Made by a program: the position numbers and the translations under genes
Origin: Fimenecus sp963590415
GTDB lineage: Bacteria > Bacillota > Clostridia > Oscillospirales > Acutalibacteraceae
NCBI GenBank assembly: GCA_963590415.1
Contig: CAVAPB010000014.1
Coordinates: 1-64,000, forward strand
DNA length: 64,000 nucleotides
Direction of reading: 5' to 3'
Shown: piece by piece, positions 51,239 through 61,023 of the stretch
Position numbering within the stretch: the first letter of the stretch is position 1
Layout of the letters: the number at the start of each line of letters is the position of its first letter
The notes under the pieces: model-generated
Databases searched by the model: none
What the model saw: the letters and a program-made list of their open reading frames with translations, nothing else
Told to the model about the DNA's origin: nothing

Positions 51239-51261
51239 TCTGAGGAACGGAGACGGCGCAA

Positions 51262-51534
51262 ATGAATATCGAAACGATTAAAAGAGAGCTCAGTATAACA
51301 TGGGATGACGCGCAAACGAACGAAAGAATTGCCGATATTGAAAAAAGAGCCGAAGCAATTCTGTGTGATAAAGCAGGAAGAACGCTTGATTTCGACATCC
51401 CGTCCGTAGCTCAACAGTTATTGATTGATTGTTGTAAATATTTGAGGAGCGACGCCTACAATCAGTTCCTTATTGATTACTCCGAAGAATTAACCGCTTT
51501 GAGGCTTGGAGGCGGAGAAAATGACACAGCGTAA
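51262..51534 (+). CDS. Head-tail connector (gp6-like)
   Basis: A 90-residue helical protein (MNIETIKRELSITWDDAQTN and onward) with the size and position of the adaptor that docks to the portal. Its end overlaps the next gene. Confidence 0.72.
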   Translation: MNIETIKRELSITWDDAQTNERIADIEKRAEAILCDKAGRTLDFDIPSVAQQLLIDCCKYLRSDAYNQFLIDYSEELTALRLGGGENDTA

Positions 51535-51826
51535 AATTATTGCATTTAAGGACGGCGTTTGCAGCTTGTTTTCTCCGCTTGATAAGGAGTGTGAAAAAGC
51601 ACATTTTTGCTTTGCGGAATATAAGGTGGGAATCAATCGCTTTTATTCCGCATTGCTTGCGGGTGTGGAGGTTGCAAGAGTTATTCAAATACCGCAGTCG
51701 CCCGTACATATTGACGGTACGGAAACGGTTGTTATTAAGGGCGAAAAATACTACATCAAGCAAATACAGGCACAGGAGGAAACAATTCCGAAAACGCTTG
51801 TTATAACGCTTTCGAGGTCAGGATAA
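51521..51826 (+). CDS. Head closure/connector protein
   Basis: A 101-residue beta-rich protein after GGAGGCGGAG. It follows the gp6-like adaptor, so it is likely the stopper or head completion protein. The next gene overlaps by one base. Confidence 0.65.
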   Translation: MTQRKIIAFKDGVCSLFSPLDKECEKAHFCFAEYKVGINRFYSALLAGVEVARVIQIPQSPVHIDGTETVVIKGEKYYIKQIQAQEETIPKTLVITLSRSG

Positions 51827-52278
51827 TGCATTTTGAATTTAAGATTGAAAATGATGCCCTTATAAAAGAACTTGACCGCTTGGCTAAAGCTGTGCCTCAA
51901 GCTACGCCGAAAGCCGTTGAGGAAATGGCAAATGTGATAAGACCTGCGCTTATAGCAGCGGCTCCGTACGACGGAAGCACAAGGCATAAAGGGAAACACC
52001 TTAAGGAAGTTATTAAGCGTGGGGCGATTGTTCACAACGAGAATTCGGCAAGAACGACCGTATGGCTTAGACCGAGGGGTATAATCGGAGCTAAAAAAGG
52101 ACCGAGAGCCGTGAAAAACTGGGATGCGGACAAGCAGATATATAAGCTTGTTGTTGCCGAGTTCGGCCGAAGTAACCTTACCGCAAAGCCGTTTTGGGAG
52201 CCGACGGTCAGAACCAATGCCGATAGAGCGGCAAATGCCGCAATAAGAGTAATGCAAAAGGAATTGGAATCAAAATGA
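51826..52278 (+). CDS. HK97 gp10-family tail connector
   Basis: A 150-residue protein with the gp10 pattern: a helical N-terminus (LIKELDRLAKAVPQATPKAV), APYDGSTRHKGKHL, and a conserved WEPTVR-like segment (KPFWEPTVRTNADRA). It forms a collar between head and tail. Confidence 0.8.
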   Translation: MHFEFKIENDALIKELDRLAKAVPQATPKAVEEMANVIRPALIAAAPYDGSTRHKGKHLKEVIKRGAIVHNENSARTTVWLRPRGIIGAKKGPRAVKNWDADKQIYKLVVAEFGRSNLTAKPFWEPTVRTNADRAANAAIRVMQKELESK

Positions 52279-52619
52279 CAATCAAAGAATTGATTTCCGA
52301 GATAACAGACGAAGTTAACATTCAGTGCGCCCGAACTTTTTGGGACAAGGACGCAAGGGGAAATCCACCCGACGAATACTTCGTTTGGAAGATTTCGGGA
52401 TACAACGACAGAATTGAAAGCGACAATTCAAGCGAGGTCGTTGAAAACACTGTCAGCATTTCGCTTTTCTCGAAAAAAGAAGATTTTGACGAGAGGGCGG
52501 AGGAAATAATTACAGCCGCACAAAAACGCGGATGTAAAGCTTATATGCTCTCCTTCGAGGATTATGAGAAGGAGACAAAATATCATCACAAAGAAATTGA
52601 ATTTATTATACGGAGGTAA
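52275..52619 (+). CDS. Tail terminator-like protein
   Basis: A 114-residue protein overlapping the gp10 gene by 4 bp and preceding the major tail protein gene, the usual place for the tail terminator. Sequence is not diagnostic by eye. Confidence 0.6.
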   Translation: MTIKELISEITDEVNIQCARTFWDKDARGNPPDEYFVWKISGYNDRIESDNSSEVVENTVSISLFSKKEDFDERAEEIITAAQKRGCKAYMLSFEDYEKETKYHHKEIEFIIRR

Positions 52620-52625
52620 AATTTT

Positions 52626-53288
52626 ATGTCAACAACAAACAGAGTTAAAGCAAAGGTTGCAATTCCGATAGGTCTCGACAGCGTTTATGTGGCGCTGCTC
52701 AAAACGGATGTCGCAGGAGGTAAGACGGCGTATGACACGCCCGAATATCTTGCCCGTGCGATTAAATGCACGCTTACACCCGTAACCAAGACGGGCACGC
52801 TTGAGAGCGACGACAGCGTTGAAATCGACCAGACGGCGATTACCGGCTATACGGTATCTATCGAAGAGTCACAGCTTGACGATTATATGAGAGCGAAGCT
52901 TTTCGGTCACCGTCTCGATAAGTCAGGCGGTCTTGTAGTAAGCAAGACAGACACACCGCCCGAGCTTGCGCTCCTTTGTCGTTCTAAGCTCTCGGATGAG
53001 AAGAATTATAAGTACATAGTTCTTTATAAAGGCTCATTCCACAAGAACGCAGAAGAGTTTGAGACCGACAAGCGCGACGCAACCACTTACAAGACCGAGA
53101 CCGTCGAGGGAACATTCTATGCGAGAGAGTCGGACGGAAATATCAAATATGATTTGAGAACCGACAGCACCGGCGCAGAAGTCTCGAAGAAAATCGAAGC
53201 TTGGTTTACTGCGGTTCAGGAACCCGATGCGGATAACCTTGAAACATCCGTTACACTTACAGCGGAAACTTCGTCCGCTAAGAAGTAA
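52626..53288 (+). CDS. Major tail protein
   Basis: A 220-residue protein with a phi13-type N-terminus (KVAIPIGLDSVYVALLKTD) and a conserved middle (YTVSIEESQLDDYMRAKLFG, then YKYIVLYKGSF). It polymerises into the tail tube. It follows the tail terminator-like gene. Confidence 0.85.
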   Translation: MSTTNRVKAKVAIPIGLDSVYVALLKTDVAGGKTAYDTPEYLARAIKCTLTPVTKTGTLESDDSVEIDQTAITGYTVSIEESQLDDYMRAKLFGHRLDKSGGLVVSKTDTPPELALLCRSKLSDEKNYKYIVLYKGSFHKNAEEFETDKRDATTYKTETVEGTFYARESDGNIKYDLRTDSTGAEVSKKIEAWFTAVQEPDADNLETSVTLTAETSSAKK

Positions 53289-53325
53289 TTTGCAGTCAAC
53301 TGCAATAAAAAAGGGATAGTTTAGA

Positions 53326-53347
53326 GGGGATAGCTTAGGCTATCCCC
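53326..53347 (+). other. Hairpin between the tail protein and chaperone genes
   Basis: A perfect 9-bp stem (GGGGATAGC / GCTATCCCC) with a TTAG loop and no T run. It may lower read-through after the highly expressed tail gene or stabilise its 3' end. Confidence 0.5.
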
Positions 53348-53370
53348 GAGCTGTAAAACAGGAGGACTAT

Positions 53371-53910
53371 ATGACAAAGGCAAAAATATCCGATTTAATG
53401 ATTTTTACGGATGAAATTAAGCTCGGCGGCAAAACCCGCAGATTGGCTTTTGACAACAGAGCACTCGGCTATGCCGAACAGTATTGCCGACATCAGGGCT
53501 TTCCGCTTGATTGCGAAAGAATAATCAAAGAGTGTTCGGAACTCGAATTGAGGGCGGTGTTGGCGTGCCTTTACGGGACGATTAAATCAGCGGACCGACA
53601 ATATACAATATCGAGATTTGTTCGCGAAATAAATCACGAAAAAGCCGCAGAATATTTTGAGAAAATTGCCATAGGTCTTGCACGGTACTTACCGGACAGG
53701 TCGGCAAAAGGGAAATTTAACGCCGAAGCGGTAACCGACAGCAATGATGTAATCGGCGACTATTTTGAACTTGCGAGAAAAGTTCTTAAAATGTCGGATG
53801 AAGACATTTTGAACAGTTCGATGCGACTTATAGAAAATAAGTTGAGCTTATCGCTCGGAATTGACGAAGACAGTAAGGCGGGATACATAGACAGTATCCA
53901 CGGATTTTAA
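53371..53910 (+). CDS. Tail assembly chaperone-like protein
   Basis: A 179-residue protein located between the major tail and tape measure genes, the place of G/GT chaperones. It has a LGGKTRRLAFDNRALGYAE start and a helical body. No second overlapping frame was found, so a classical -1 frameshift product is not supported. Confidence 0.68.
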   Translation: MTKAKISDLMIFTDEIKLGGKTRRLAFDNRALGYAEQYCRHQGFPLDCERIIKECSELELRAVLACLYGTIKSADRQYTISRFVREINHEKAAEYFEKIAIGLARYLPDRSAKGKFNAEAVTDSNDVIGDYFELARKVLKMSDEDILNSSMRLIENKLSLSLGIDEDSKAGYIDSIHGF

Positions 53911-53927
53911 TATAAAGGAGTAACACT

Positions 53928-56900
53928 ATGTCCACAAAATCAGATTTGAAGGTGCTTTTAGGTGTTGACGGCGAGGCAGAGTTTTCACGGAAAATGAACG
54001 CTCTTGCAAAACAGCAGCGAGAAATAAGAGACCAAATCAACCTCGCTAATTCTGCACTCGGTGTAAATGCAAGTGCTTATGATAAGGCGAAGGTTGCTGC
54101 TGAAGGGCTTACAAAACAGATTGAATTACAAAAAAATCGCATAAGCGAGCTTGAAGCGAATTATCAAAAGGCGAAAACCGAACAGGGCGAACTTTCAAAA
54201 ACAACGATTGACCTTAAACACGATTATGACTCTGCACAAATCAAGCTTAATGACATGAAAAATCAGCTTGAAGAGGCAAACAAGGTTATTGCGGCTCATG
54301 AAAACAAGTTCAGACAGGCAACAGACGCCGTGGAACATTACGGCGACAGGGTTAATAATATAGGCGGTAAGGTTGAAAATGTAGGCAATACACTTTCGAA
54401 AAAACTTACAGTGCCGATTGTTACCGCAGGAGTTGCCGCCGCAAAATCAGCAATAGATTTTGAAAGCGCTTTCGCCGGAGTAAGAAAAACTGTAGACGCA
54501 ACCGAGGAAGAATATAAAGCGATGTCAGACGCAACGCTTGATTTATCAACGCAGCTCGCAACATCCGCAACCGAGATTGCGACAGTCGAAGAAGCAGCCG
54601 GTCAGCTTGGTATTTCAAAAGAAAATATCGTTGAGTTTACTAAAGTTATGATTGGACTTGGTATGAGTACGAACATATCAGCTGAAGATGCTGCCTCAGC
54701 ACTTGCGAAAATTGCGAATATAACGAATATGCCTGCCGATAAATACGAGGCTCTCGGCAATGTCATTGTTGCACTTGGTAACAATTTCGCTACGACGGAG
54801 TCTGATATTGTTAATATGACGACACGCCTTGCGGCAACGGGTCAGGTGGTAGGATACACACAGCCGCAGATGTTTGCGATTGCAACTGCCTTGTCTTCGG
54901 TCGGCATTGAAGCAGAGGCGGGCGGCTCCGCATTTTCGAAGCTGTCAAAGGATCTCAGCCTTGCCGTGGCAAAGGGCGGCGAAAGCCTTGAGAAGTGGGC
55001 GAATGTTGCCGGCGTCTCCTCGTCAGAGTTCAAAAAAGCATACGAGGAAGATGCGCTCGGTGCGCTGAATATGTTCATAAAGGGACTCGGCGAGATGCAG
55101 AAGCGCGGTGAAAATTCGGTTTCGGTGCTTGATGATATGGGACTTACGGAAGTAAGACTCTCGAATACGATTCTCGCTCTCGCATCAAGCGAGGATATTC
55201 TCGGACAAGCGCTTGACATAGCAAATGAACAGTGGAAAGACGGAAACGCTTTGCAAACTGAGGTGGATGAACGGCTTAAAACAACTGCTTCAAAGCTTGC
55301 AAACGCTAAGCATGAACTTGAAAAAACAGCGATTATCTTGGGCGATAATTTCTTACCGATAATTCAGGATGTTGCCAAAAAGGTCGGCGAGGTTGCCGAG
55401 CGCTTTGGGGAGCTTGACCCCAAGACACAGCAAGCTATTGTCAAATTCGGTATGATAGCTGCGGCGGCAGGTCCGACAATAAGCATTCTCGGAAAAGTTA
55501 CAAGCGGAATCGGTAATATAACAAGCACAGGCGTTAAAGCGATAAGACTGTTTTCAGACATAAAAACAGGAACATATACAGGTCCGTTAAAGGAGCTTGT
55601 GGGAGCTCTTTCAACCACATCATCGGCGACATCCGGACTTACGGGTGCTTCAACGACTCTTGCGACAACAGTGGGAATGGGCGGACCATTGCTTATTGCA
55701 TTTGCGGCAGCTGCCGCTGTTGCCGGCGGTTTATATCTTGCATACCGCAAATCGACAGAGGGAACAAGAGCGCTCGGAGAAGAGATTGAAAACATATGCT
55801 CAAAGTTCGGTAATCTCGACCAGGAGGTTGAGCAGGCTACAAACTTTCTCACCAAGATGAGTAATAATGTTATCGGAATTGACGAGGAAAAGCAGGCGCA
55901 AACAGCGCAAAGTCTTGAAAATGTTCAGAAACAGATAACAGAAATTGCAAGGTTAAGAACAGAGCAGAGAAGAGAGCTTACCCAAAAAGAAATCGACAGA
56001 CTTAATGAACTGTTTGCTAAAATGGGCGAACTCAGCCAAGCCGAGCTTGATATGATGTCTGTAAAGCAGGACGCAGTAAAAACAATGGCTGAAAACACCA
56101 CTGAAATGGACAAACAGCATGCCGATGAGCTAATCAAAACCGCAACAGATACTAAAGATGAAGTTATAGCGGCTGCCGAAGCTCAGTATAAAAACACGGT
56201 TCTTCTTGCTCAGCAAGCATATGATGAAGAGAAGTCTATAACAAAAGAACAACTTGACCAGAAAGTTGCTGATGCTGCGGCGGAAAAACAACAGGCTATT
56301 GATGCGGCAAACCAAAAGTACGGAGAAACTTACGCTGTTATAACAAATGCGTTTTACGAGCAGGAACTCGCTACCGATGAACACATTCAAAAAATAAATG
56401 CGCTTAATGAGCAGAAGGCGCAAAAGGAAGCTGAACTTGACGAATTAACAAAACAGCAAGGTTTCGAGTCGAGCTTTTATTTGAAAATAAAAGCTCTGGA
56501 ATTAGGGCATCAAATTGACGATATAAACGGTCAAATAGCAGATTCATACGGTAAGGTTAATCAAGATACGCTCGCTTCATGGATGGAAATGTCTATGAAT
56601 ACCGAATTGTACGGCGGAAAAATATCTGAAGAAAGCAGAATTACAGCGGATAATTTTATAGACAATTTTGATGATTTGCCCAAAAAGACAAAAGAAGCAT
56701 TTCAAAACGCTATGCAAGGCGCCTTGGACGGATTAAAAGAAAAGCAAGAGGATTTGTTCAATAAAGCATCCAATGTTGCCGGAAGCTTTATTAACAAAAT
56801 CAAAACCAAATTTGACGAACATTCTCCGTCAAAAGTTATGAAAAAAATCTTTGAATATGCTATACAGGGCGGTGTTATAGGCGTTGATGAGAAGGCGCCG

Positions 56901-57260
56901 GAGCTTATAAACTCTGCCGGAGAGGTTGCAGACGATTTTATAGACAGATTTGACATCACGCCCGAAATGAAAGCGAGTCTCAGACTGAGCATGAAAGGTT
57001 TGGAAGACCTTGACATTAACTCAAGACTTGCACGGCTTTCGACGAGTGCAATGACTGTGTCAAAGGCTTATGAGCAACAGCAGGAAAATGACAGAAGAGT
57101 TTACAGCTCGAGCAGTTCTACGACACACGAATACGGTGGATTTGTCGGTCTTAGGGTCGAAAATATGACCGTGCAAAATGAAAGCGATATAGGTTTGCTT
57201 GCTGACCGTGTTGTAAACGAGCTTGTTAATATGTGCAAGGCAAAGGGGGTTAAAATATGA
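53928..57260 (+). CDS. Tail tape measure protein
   Basis: The 1110-residue protein has long coiled coils (about 25-120 and 660-880), the TP901 tape-measure core (about 145-340: FESAFAGVRKTVDAT, EEAAGQLGISKENI, GYTQPQMFAIATALSSVGIE), hydrophobic segments near 595-615 (LLIAFAAAAAVAGGLYLAY), and a C-terminal domain with GSFINKIKTKFDEHSPSKVM. It sets tail length and assists DNA entry. Stop overlaps the next start. Confidence 0.93.
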   Translation: MSTKSDLKVLLGVDGEAEFSRKMNALAKQQREIRDQINLANSALGVNASAYDKAKVAAEGLTKQIELQKNRISELEANYQKAKTEQGELSKTTIDLKHDYDSAQIKLNDMKNQLEEANKVIAAHENKFRQATDAVEHYGDRVNNIGGKVENVGNTLSKKLTVPIVTAGVAAAKSAIDFESAFAGVRKTVDATEEEYKAMSDATLDLSTQLATSATEIATVEEAAGQLGISKENIVEFTKVMIGLGMSTNISAEDAASALAKIANITNMPADKYEALGNVIVALGNNFATTESDIVNMTTRLAATGQVVGYTQPQMFAIATALSSVGIEAEAGGSAFSKLSKDLSLAVAKGGESLEKWANVAGVSSSEFKKAYEEDALGALNMFIKGLGEMQKRGENSVSVLDDMGLTEVRLSNTILALASSEDILGQALDIANEQWKDGNALQTEVDERLKTTASKLANAKHELEKTAIILGDNFLPIIQDVAKKVGEVAERFGELDPKTQQAIVKFGMIAAAAGPTISILGKVTSGIGNITSTGVKAIRLFSDIKTGTYTGPLKELVGALSTTSSATSGLTGASTTLATTVGMGGPLLIAFAAAAAVAGGLYLAYRKSTEGTRALGEEIENICSKFGNLDQEVEQATNFLTKMSNNVIGIDEEKQAQTAQSLENVQKQITEIARLRTEQRRELTQKEIDRLNELFAKMGELSQAELDMMSVKQDAVKTMAENTTEMDKQHADELIKTATDTKDEVIAAAEAQYKNTVLLAQQAYDEEKSITKEQLDQKVADAAAEKQQAIDAANQKYGETYAVITNAFYEQELATDEHIQKINALNEQKAQKEAELDELTKQQGFESSFYLKIKALELGHQIDDINGQIADSYGKVNQDTLASWMEMSMNTELYGGKISEESRITADNFIDNFDDLPKKTKEAFQNAMQGALDGLKEKQEDLFNKASNVAGSFINKIKTKFDEHSPSKVMKKIFEYAIQGGVIGVDEKAPELINSAGEVADDFIDRFDITPEMKASLRLSMKGLEDLDINSRLARLSTSAMTVSKAYEQQQENDRRVYSSSSSTTHEYGGFVGLRVENMTVQNESDIGLLADRVVNELVNMCKAKGVKI

Positions 57261-58078
57261 GTAATTATTTTATTTTTAACGGAAAAGACAGTCGTGATTT
57301 TGAAATTCAGCTTGCAGAATATCCGCCGATAGTTTCTCCCGTGGAAAGAATTGAAACAATAACGGTTCCCGGACGAAGCGGAACACTTCATATGCGGGAG
57401 GGCGAGGGCGTTTACGACAGCTACACAAAGAATTTTGAAATTGTAGCGCTTAATCCCGAACGCATACCCGAAATCAAGAAGTGGTTGAGGGGTCGTGGTG
57501 AGCTGATTGTCGGCAATGAGCTTGATTACATTTATGACGGATATATCAACGCAGAAACAGAGTTTACACGCTTTTTCCGCGGATGGCGTAAGGCTACAAT
57601 ACCGATAGAGGTTCAGCCGTTTAAGTTTTCACGAAAAAAGAAACAGATTTATTTTGACAAAACCGAAACGGAATTTGAAATTAACAAAGGTAATGTTTCT
57701 GATTATGACTTCAATATAGTTGTTAAAGATTTGAAAGAATTTAGACTTAAAAACGCTATATATAAGGTTTTGCTTAACGGAATTGAGATAGCGTGGGGAG
57801 ATAAGCTTGTGTTGGCACTTGTTGCAAATGCACCGTTAGACGAAAACAACAATTTGCCGGAAGCAGACGAAAACAATTACTTTATAAGAACAACTGTTAA
57901 TATTGCAAAACGCGAAGTAGAAAGCAGGGGCGTAATTGGAGGTAAAAGCGTAAGTTATATTACGCCTATTGAAAGTGAAACAACACCGTTTTTGCAAAAA
58001 GGGAAAAACACCATTCAGCTTATCCGCGGTCCCGAAGATGTAACTATGTATCTTGAGCACAGTGAGGTGCAGTTATGA
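57257..58078 (+). CDS. Distal tail protein (Dit)
   Basis: The 273-residue protein has the siphovirus Dit pattern (PVERIETITVPGRSGTLHMR, then GELIVGNELDYIYDGYI and RKATIPIEVQPFKFSR). It forms the hub at the tail tip. It overlaps neighbouring genes by 4 bp on both sides. Confidence 0.86.
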   Translation: MSNYFIFNGKDSRDFEIQLAEYPPIVSPVERIETITVPGRSGTLHMREGEGVYDSYTKNFEIVALNPERIPEIKKWLRGRGELIVGNELDYIYDGYINAETEFTRFFRGWRKATIPIEVQPFKFSRKKKQIYFDKTETEFEINKGNVSDYDFNIVVKDLKEFRLKNAIYKVLLNGIEIAWGDKLVLALVANAPLDENNNLPEADENNYFIRTTVNIAKREVESRGVIGGKSVSYITPIESETTPFLQKGKNTIQLIRGPEDVTMYLEHSEVQL

Positions 58079-59145
58079 TTAAGGCTAACAGCAGTATTAT
58101 ATCGCCCTTGAAATGTATAGCTCACGGAGAACTTAACGGAGATTTGAGCCTTGAATTAAGTGTAAGATGCGATTGGTGTTTTGTAAATGCCGACGGTATC
58201 AGGCAAATTGAGAACGGCGATATTATAACCGCTCCGCTTCCCGGCCTTGAAAATGAACAGATGTTTCGCATATATGAGACAAACAGCTCGACAAGTTCGT
58301 ATGAGATTAAATATAAGGCACGGCATATCTTTTATGACCTTGCCGACAATTTCGTAGTTGACACAAGACCCACGGACGCTACACCAAAGCAGGCTGTTGA
58401 GAAACTGTTGGCAAACACAGAGTATGCAACAGAATTTACCGTTGATAAAATTTTTGATGGGGCTCAAAACACGGCTTATTGGCAATACAAAAGCCCTATT
58501 GATGCACTTATCGGTAACGAAGATAACAGCTTTATTAACCGTTGGGGCGGCGAGCTTCGAAGAGACAATTATAAAATCAGCTTTGTAAAGCCGGATGAAC
58601 AGGGTAATGAGGTCTATGTAAAATACGGACACAACCTTAAAGAACTCGGCTTGACAACAAGTCTTGACGATGTTGTGACAAGGATAATGCCGACAGCTTT
58701 GGGAGAAACTCAAAACGAGGTTATAAAGCTTCCAGAGATATATGTTAATTCCGAACATATCGGCGAATATCCTCATCCGAAAATCAAAAGGTATCATTAT
58801 TCAGACATTCGCAAGGGAAGTGAGGGTTATGAAACGGACGAGCTGATTTTTGCCGAGTTGAGGAAGAGAGCGGCTGAAGAATTCGCAAAGGGAATTGATT
58901 TGCCGACTCTGTCCGGTAAAGTATCGATTGTTGACCTTTCTCAGACTATCGAATACGCAGGGGCAGAAGCCTATACAATTAACCCGTACGACAGCTTTAT
59001 TGTTATAGACAGAGAGGGTAATCAATACTCAACACGCTTGACCTCGTTTGACTATGATTGTTTAGCTTTGCGCTATACAAATCTCGGCTTCGGAGATGTG
59101 AACACATTAAATAATTTTCAACGGCTGATTAAGGCCGTATCTTAA
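58075..59145 (+). CDS. Tail-associated protein (Tal-like)
   Basis: The 356-residue protein follows Dit and has the prophage tail protein pattern (SYEIKYKARHIFYDLADNFV, NRWGGELRRDNYKISF, FAKGIDLPTLSGKVSIVDLS). Related Tal proteins form the tip and can carry an endopeptidase, but no such extra domain is seen here. Confidence 0.8.
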   Translation: MIKANSSIISPLKCIAHGELNGDLSLELSVRCDWCFVNADGIRQIENGDIITAPLPGLENEQMFRIYETNSSTSSYEIKYKARHIFYDLADNFVVDTRPTDATPKQAVEKLLANTEYATEFTVDKIFDGAQNTAYWQYKSPIDALIGNEDNSFINRWGGELRRDNYKISFVKPDEQGNEVYVKYGHNLKELGLTTSLDDVVTRIMPTALGETQNEVIKLPEIYVNSEHIGEYPHPKIKRYHYSDIRKGSEGYETDELIFAELRKRAAEEFAKGIDLPTLSGKVSIVDLSQTIEYAGAEAYTINPYDSFIVIDREGNQYSTRLTSFDYDCLALRYTNLGFGDVNTLNNFQRLIKAVS

Positions 59146-59201
59146 ATAAGAGTTAGTGTGGAAAATCATGCTAACCCAATTATATCGCCTTCTTACGCCT
59201 G

Positions 59202-59255
59202 TTCAGGCAACGCAGGTAAAGCAGGTTGTTTTTAACAAATTATTTGTTGCCTGAA
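59202..59255 (+). promoter_or_regulatory. Inverted repeat covering the fibre gene leader
   Basis: TTCAGGCAAC (59202-59211) and GTTGCCTGAA (59246-59255) are a perfect 10-bp inverted repeat. The second arm ends at the GAAAGG just upstream of the fibre gene start. RNA pairing could limit translation. Confidence 0.5.
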
Positions 59256-59272
59256 AGGCTATGGTGATTATT

Positions 59273-60304
59273 ATGATAAAAACAATTAAAAAAATTGATG
59301 TGTGTTACTCAAACGCTTCCGTAATTGTAACACCCGTGCAAAATGATGCGGGCAGTAGGTTCCTGGTGGCGGTGCTTACCTCGGAAGGGGAACGGTATGA
59401 CCTGCCGACAGGTTGCACGGTTCAGCTCGCAGTCCGCAAGCCCGACAGCACCGAGACACTTACAGCAGCGATTTGTGAGAACAATACGGTTGTTGCCGAG
59501 CTTACCAATCAGACATTGGCGGTTAAAGGTATAGCAGACGCTCAGATAATTATTTGTTCAGGGGAATCAGTTCTTAAAACTCCGCCGTTCAAGCTTAATA
59601 TTTACGAGCAGATCATATCGGACGATACTGTGGAAAGCACAGATGAATTCAGTGCTTTGAGCAGTTTGCTCAAAAATTATCAGCAGGTTATTTCGGCAGT
59701 GGAAAACAAGCTGGATAAGTCCGGCGGCACAATGTCAGGTAATATAGATATGGGCGGAAACACTGTTGTTAATGTGATGATACCGCAAAATGGTGGAGAT
59801 GTTGCAAACAAAGAATATGTTGACGGCGCCACAAGCGGCATAAATGTCATAAAAAAAATAAGGCGGATTGAGCTTGGCACAGGTGAAACGGCTTCGCAGT
59901 TTACGGTCTCAACCGATGAGAACAACAAGCCCGTAAATCTGAAAATTGCTTATATTACAGCGCACTTTATTTTTGAGGCGGCCGATACAAATGCGACAAT
60001 AAGAATCAGAACTTCGGCAGCCGACGGACGATATTTTATTTTGCAGAGCGGAGTTCCGAGGAAAAGCGGGTCAATAACGGCGGGTGGTCATGCTACGGCT
60101 TTCGGCGGAAAGATAATTTCCGATTTTTCTTATCAGGTCGGTGTTAACCAGGGAACGGCAAAGGCAACGGGGAATTACTCAACCGTTTCTTCCAACGCAA
60201 TTATCAATACAAATATTCCGTCTGTTGAGGCGTGGCTCTATGATGCAAGCAATCAGTATATAACACTGCAGGCGGGCTCGTTTCTTGAAGTTTGGGGGTG
60301 CTAA
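59273..60304 (+). CDS. Baseplate upper protein/tail fibre
   Basis: The 343-residue protein has an N-terminal BppU domain (about 1-110: VIVTPVQNDAGSRFLVAVL, SVLKTPPFKLNIYE), a helical segment, then a phage fibre repeat (KSGGTMSGNIDMGGNTVVNV, then ANKEYVDGA, about 150-190) and a beta-rich C-terminal head that probably binds the host surface. Start at 59273 is chosen because GGTGA is better spaced than for 59261. Confidence 0.75.
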   Translation: MIKTIKKIDVCYSNASVIVTPVQNDAGSRFLVAVLTSEGERYDLPTGCTVQLAVRKPDSTETLTAAICENNTVVAELTNQTLAVKGIADAQIIICSGESVLKTPPFKLNIYEQIISDDTVESTDEFSALSSLLKNYQQVISAVENKLDKSGGTMSGNIDMGGNTVVNVMIPQNGGDVANKEYVDGATSGINVIKKIRRIELGTGETASQFTVSTDENNKPVNLKIAYITAHFIFEAADTNATIRIRTSAADGRYFILQSGVPRKSGSITAGGHATAFGGKIISDFSYQVGVNQGTAKATGNYSTVSSNAIINTNIPSVEAWLYDASNQYITLQAGSFLEVWGC

Positions 60305-60306
60305 AA

Positions 60307-60507
60307 ATGAAAATTAAAATTAACAAAAACGGCGAGTTTATCAAAGTCGAAGCGGCTGAACTTGCCGACAGCGCTTACGAAGAATCAGAAATAAAAGACG
60401 GCTTGACTTCTCTTGCCGAGGGGCTGAGCACGGTAACATCGCTTGCACAAATAAGAAAAGCGGCAAAAGCCGTTTTATCGGACGAGGGGGTGGCTGAAAA
60501 TGAATGA
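60307..60507 (+). CDS. Small phage protein of the lysis/tail region
   Basis: A 66-residue, mostly acidic protein (MKIKINKNGEFIKVEAAELA onward) between the fibre and lysis genes. Role unknown. Overlaps the next gene by 8 bp. Confidence 0.6.
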   Translation: MKIKINKNGEFIKVEAAELADSAYEESEIKDGLTSLAEGLSTVTSLAQIRKAAKAVLSDEGVAENE

Positions 60508-60721
60508 GACTGTAATTGTCGGCGTTCTATCTCTTATGGGGACGCTCATCGGAACATTCGGCGGAATTGTAACTTCGTCCAAATTGACGAGTTACCGCAT
60601 TGAGCAGCTCGAAAAGAAAGTCGATAAGCACAACAATTTCGCACAGCGGATTCCCGTGCTTGAACAGCAGATTAAGGTCGCAGACCACAGGATTGAAGAT
60701 TTAGAGAAAGAAAGAAGGTAA
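60500..60721 (+). CDS. XhlA-like membrane protein
   Basis: A 73-residue product with an N-terminal TM helix (VIVGVLSLMGTLIGTFGGIV) and a C-terminal coiled coil (IPVLEQQIKVADHRIEDLEK). It resembles XhlA-type lysis accessory proteins next to the holin. Confidence 0.65.
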   Translation: MNETVIVGVLSLMGTLIGTFGGIVTSSKLTSYRIEQLEKKVDKHNNFAQRIPVLEQQIKVADHRIEDLEKERR

Positions 60722-60726
60722 AACAA

Positions 60727-61023
60727 ATGAAAATCAACATCAAACAGAGGCTTAAAAACAAGACCTTTGTAATAACCATGCTTACACTCATCATAGCATT
60801 TGTGTATCAGGTGCTTGCGCTTTTCGAGGTTGTGCCCCGTTTCAGTGAGGACACAATCACAAGCGCAGTGATGATTATTGTCAACATTTTAGGCGCCCTC
60901 GGCATACTTGTTGACCCGACGACCGAAGGCATCGGCGACAGTGCAAGAGCGCTTACATACGGAACCGATAAGGATGAGAGACGCATTGACGAAAACACAC
61001 AGGGAGGCGGAGAAAATGAGTAA
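60727..61023 (+). CDS. Phage holin, phi LC3 family
   Basis: A 98-residue protein with KNKTFVITMLTLIIAFVYQV (TM1), VMIIVNILGALGILVDPTTE (TM2), and the family ending GIGDSARALTYGTDK. Holins make membrane lesions that release the endolysin. It overlaps the amidase gene by 8 bp. Confidence 0.92.
   Translation: MKINIKQRLKNKTFVITMLTLIIAFVYQVLALFEVVPRFSEDTITSAVMIIVNILGALGILVDPTTEGIGDSARALTYGTDKDERRIDENTQGGGENE

Noticed and set aside
53371..53928. Programmed -1 frameshift in the tail chaperone gene
   Set aside because: No clear slippery heptamer followed by a long overlapping frame before the tape measure start.
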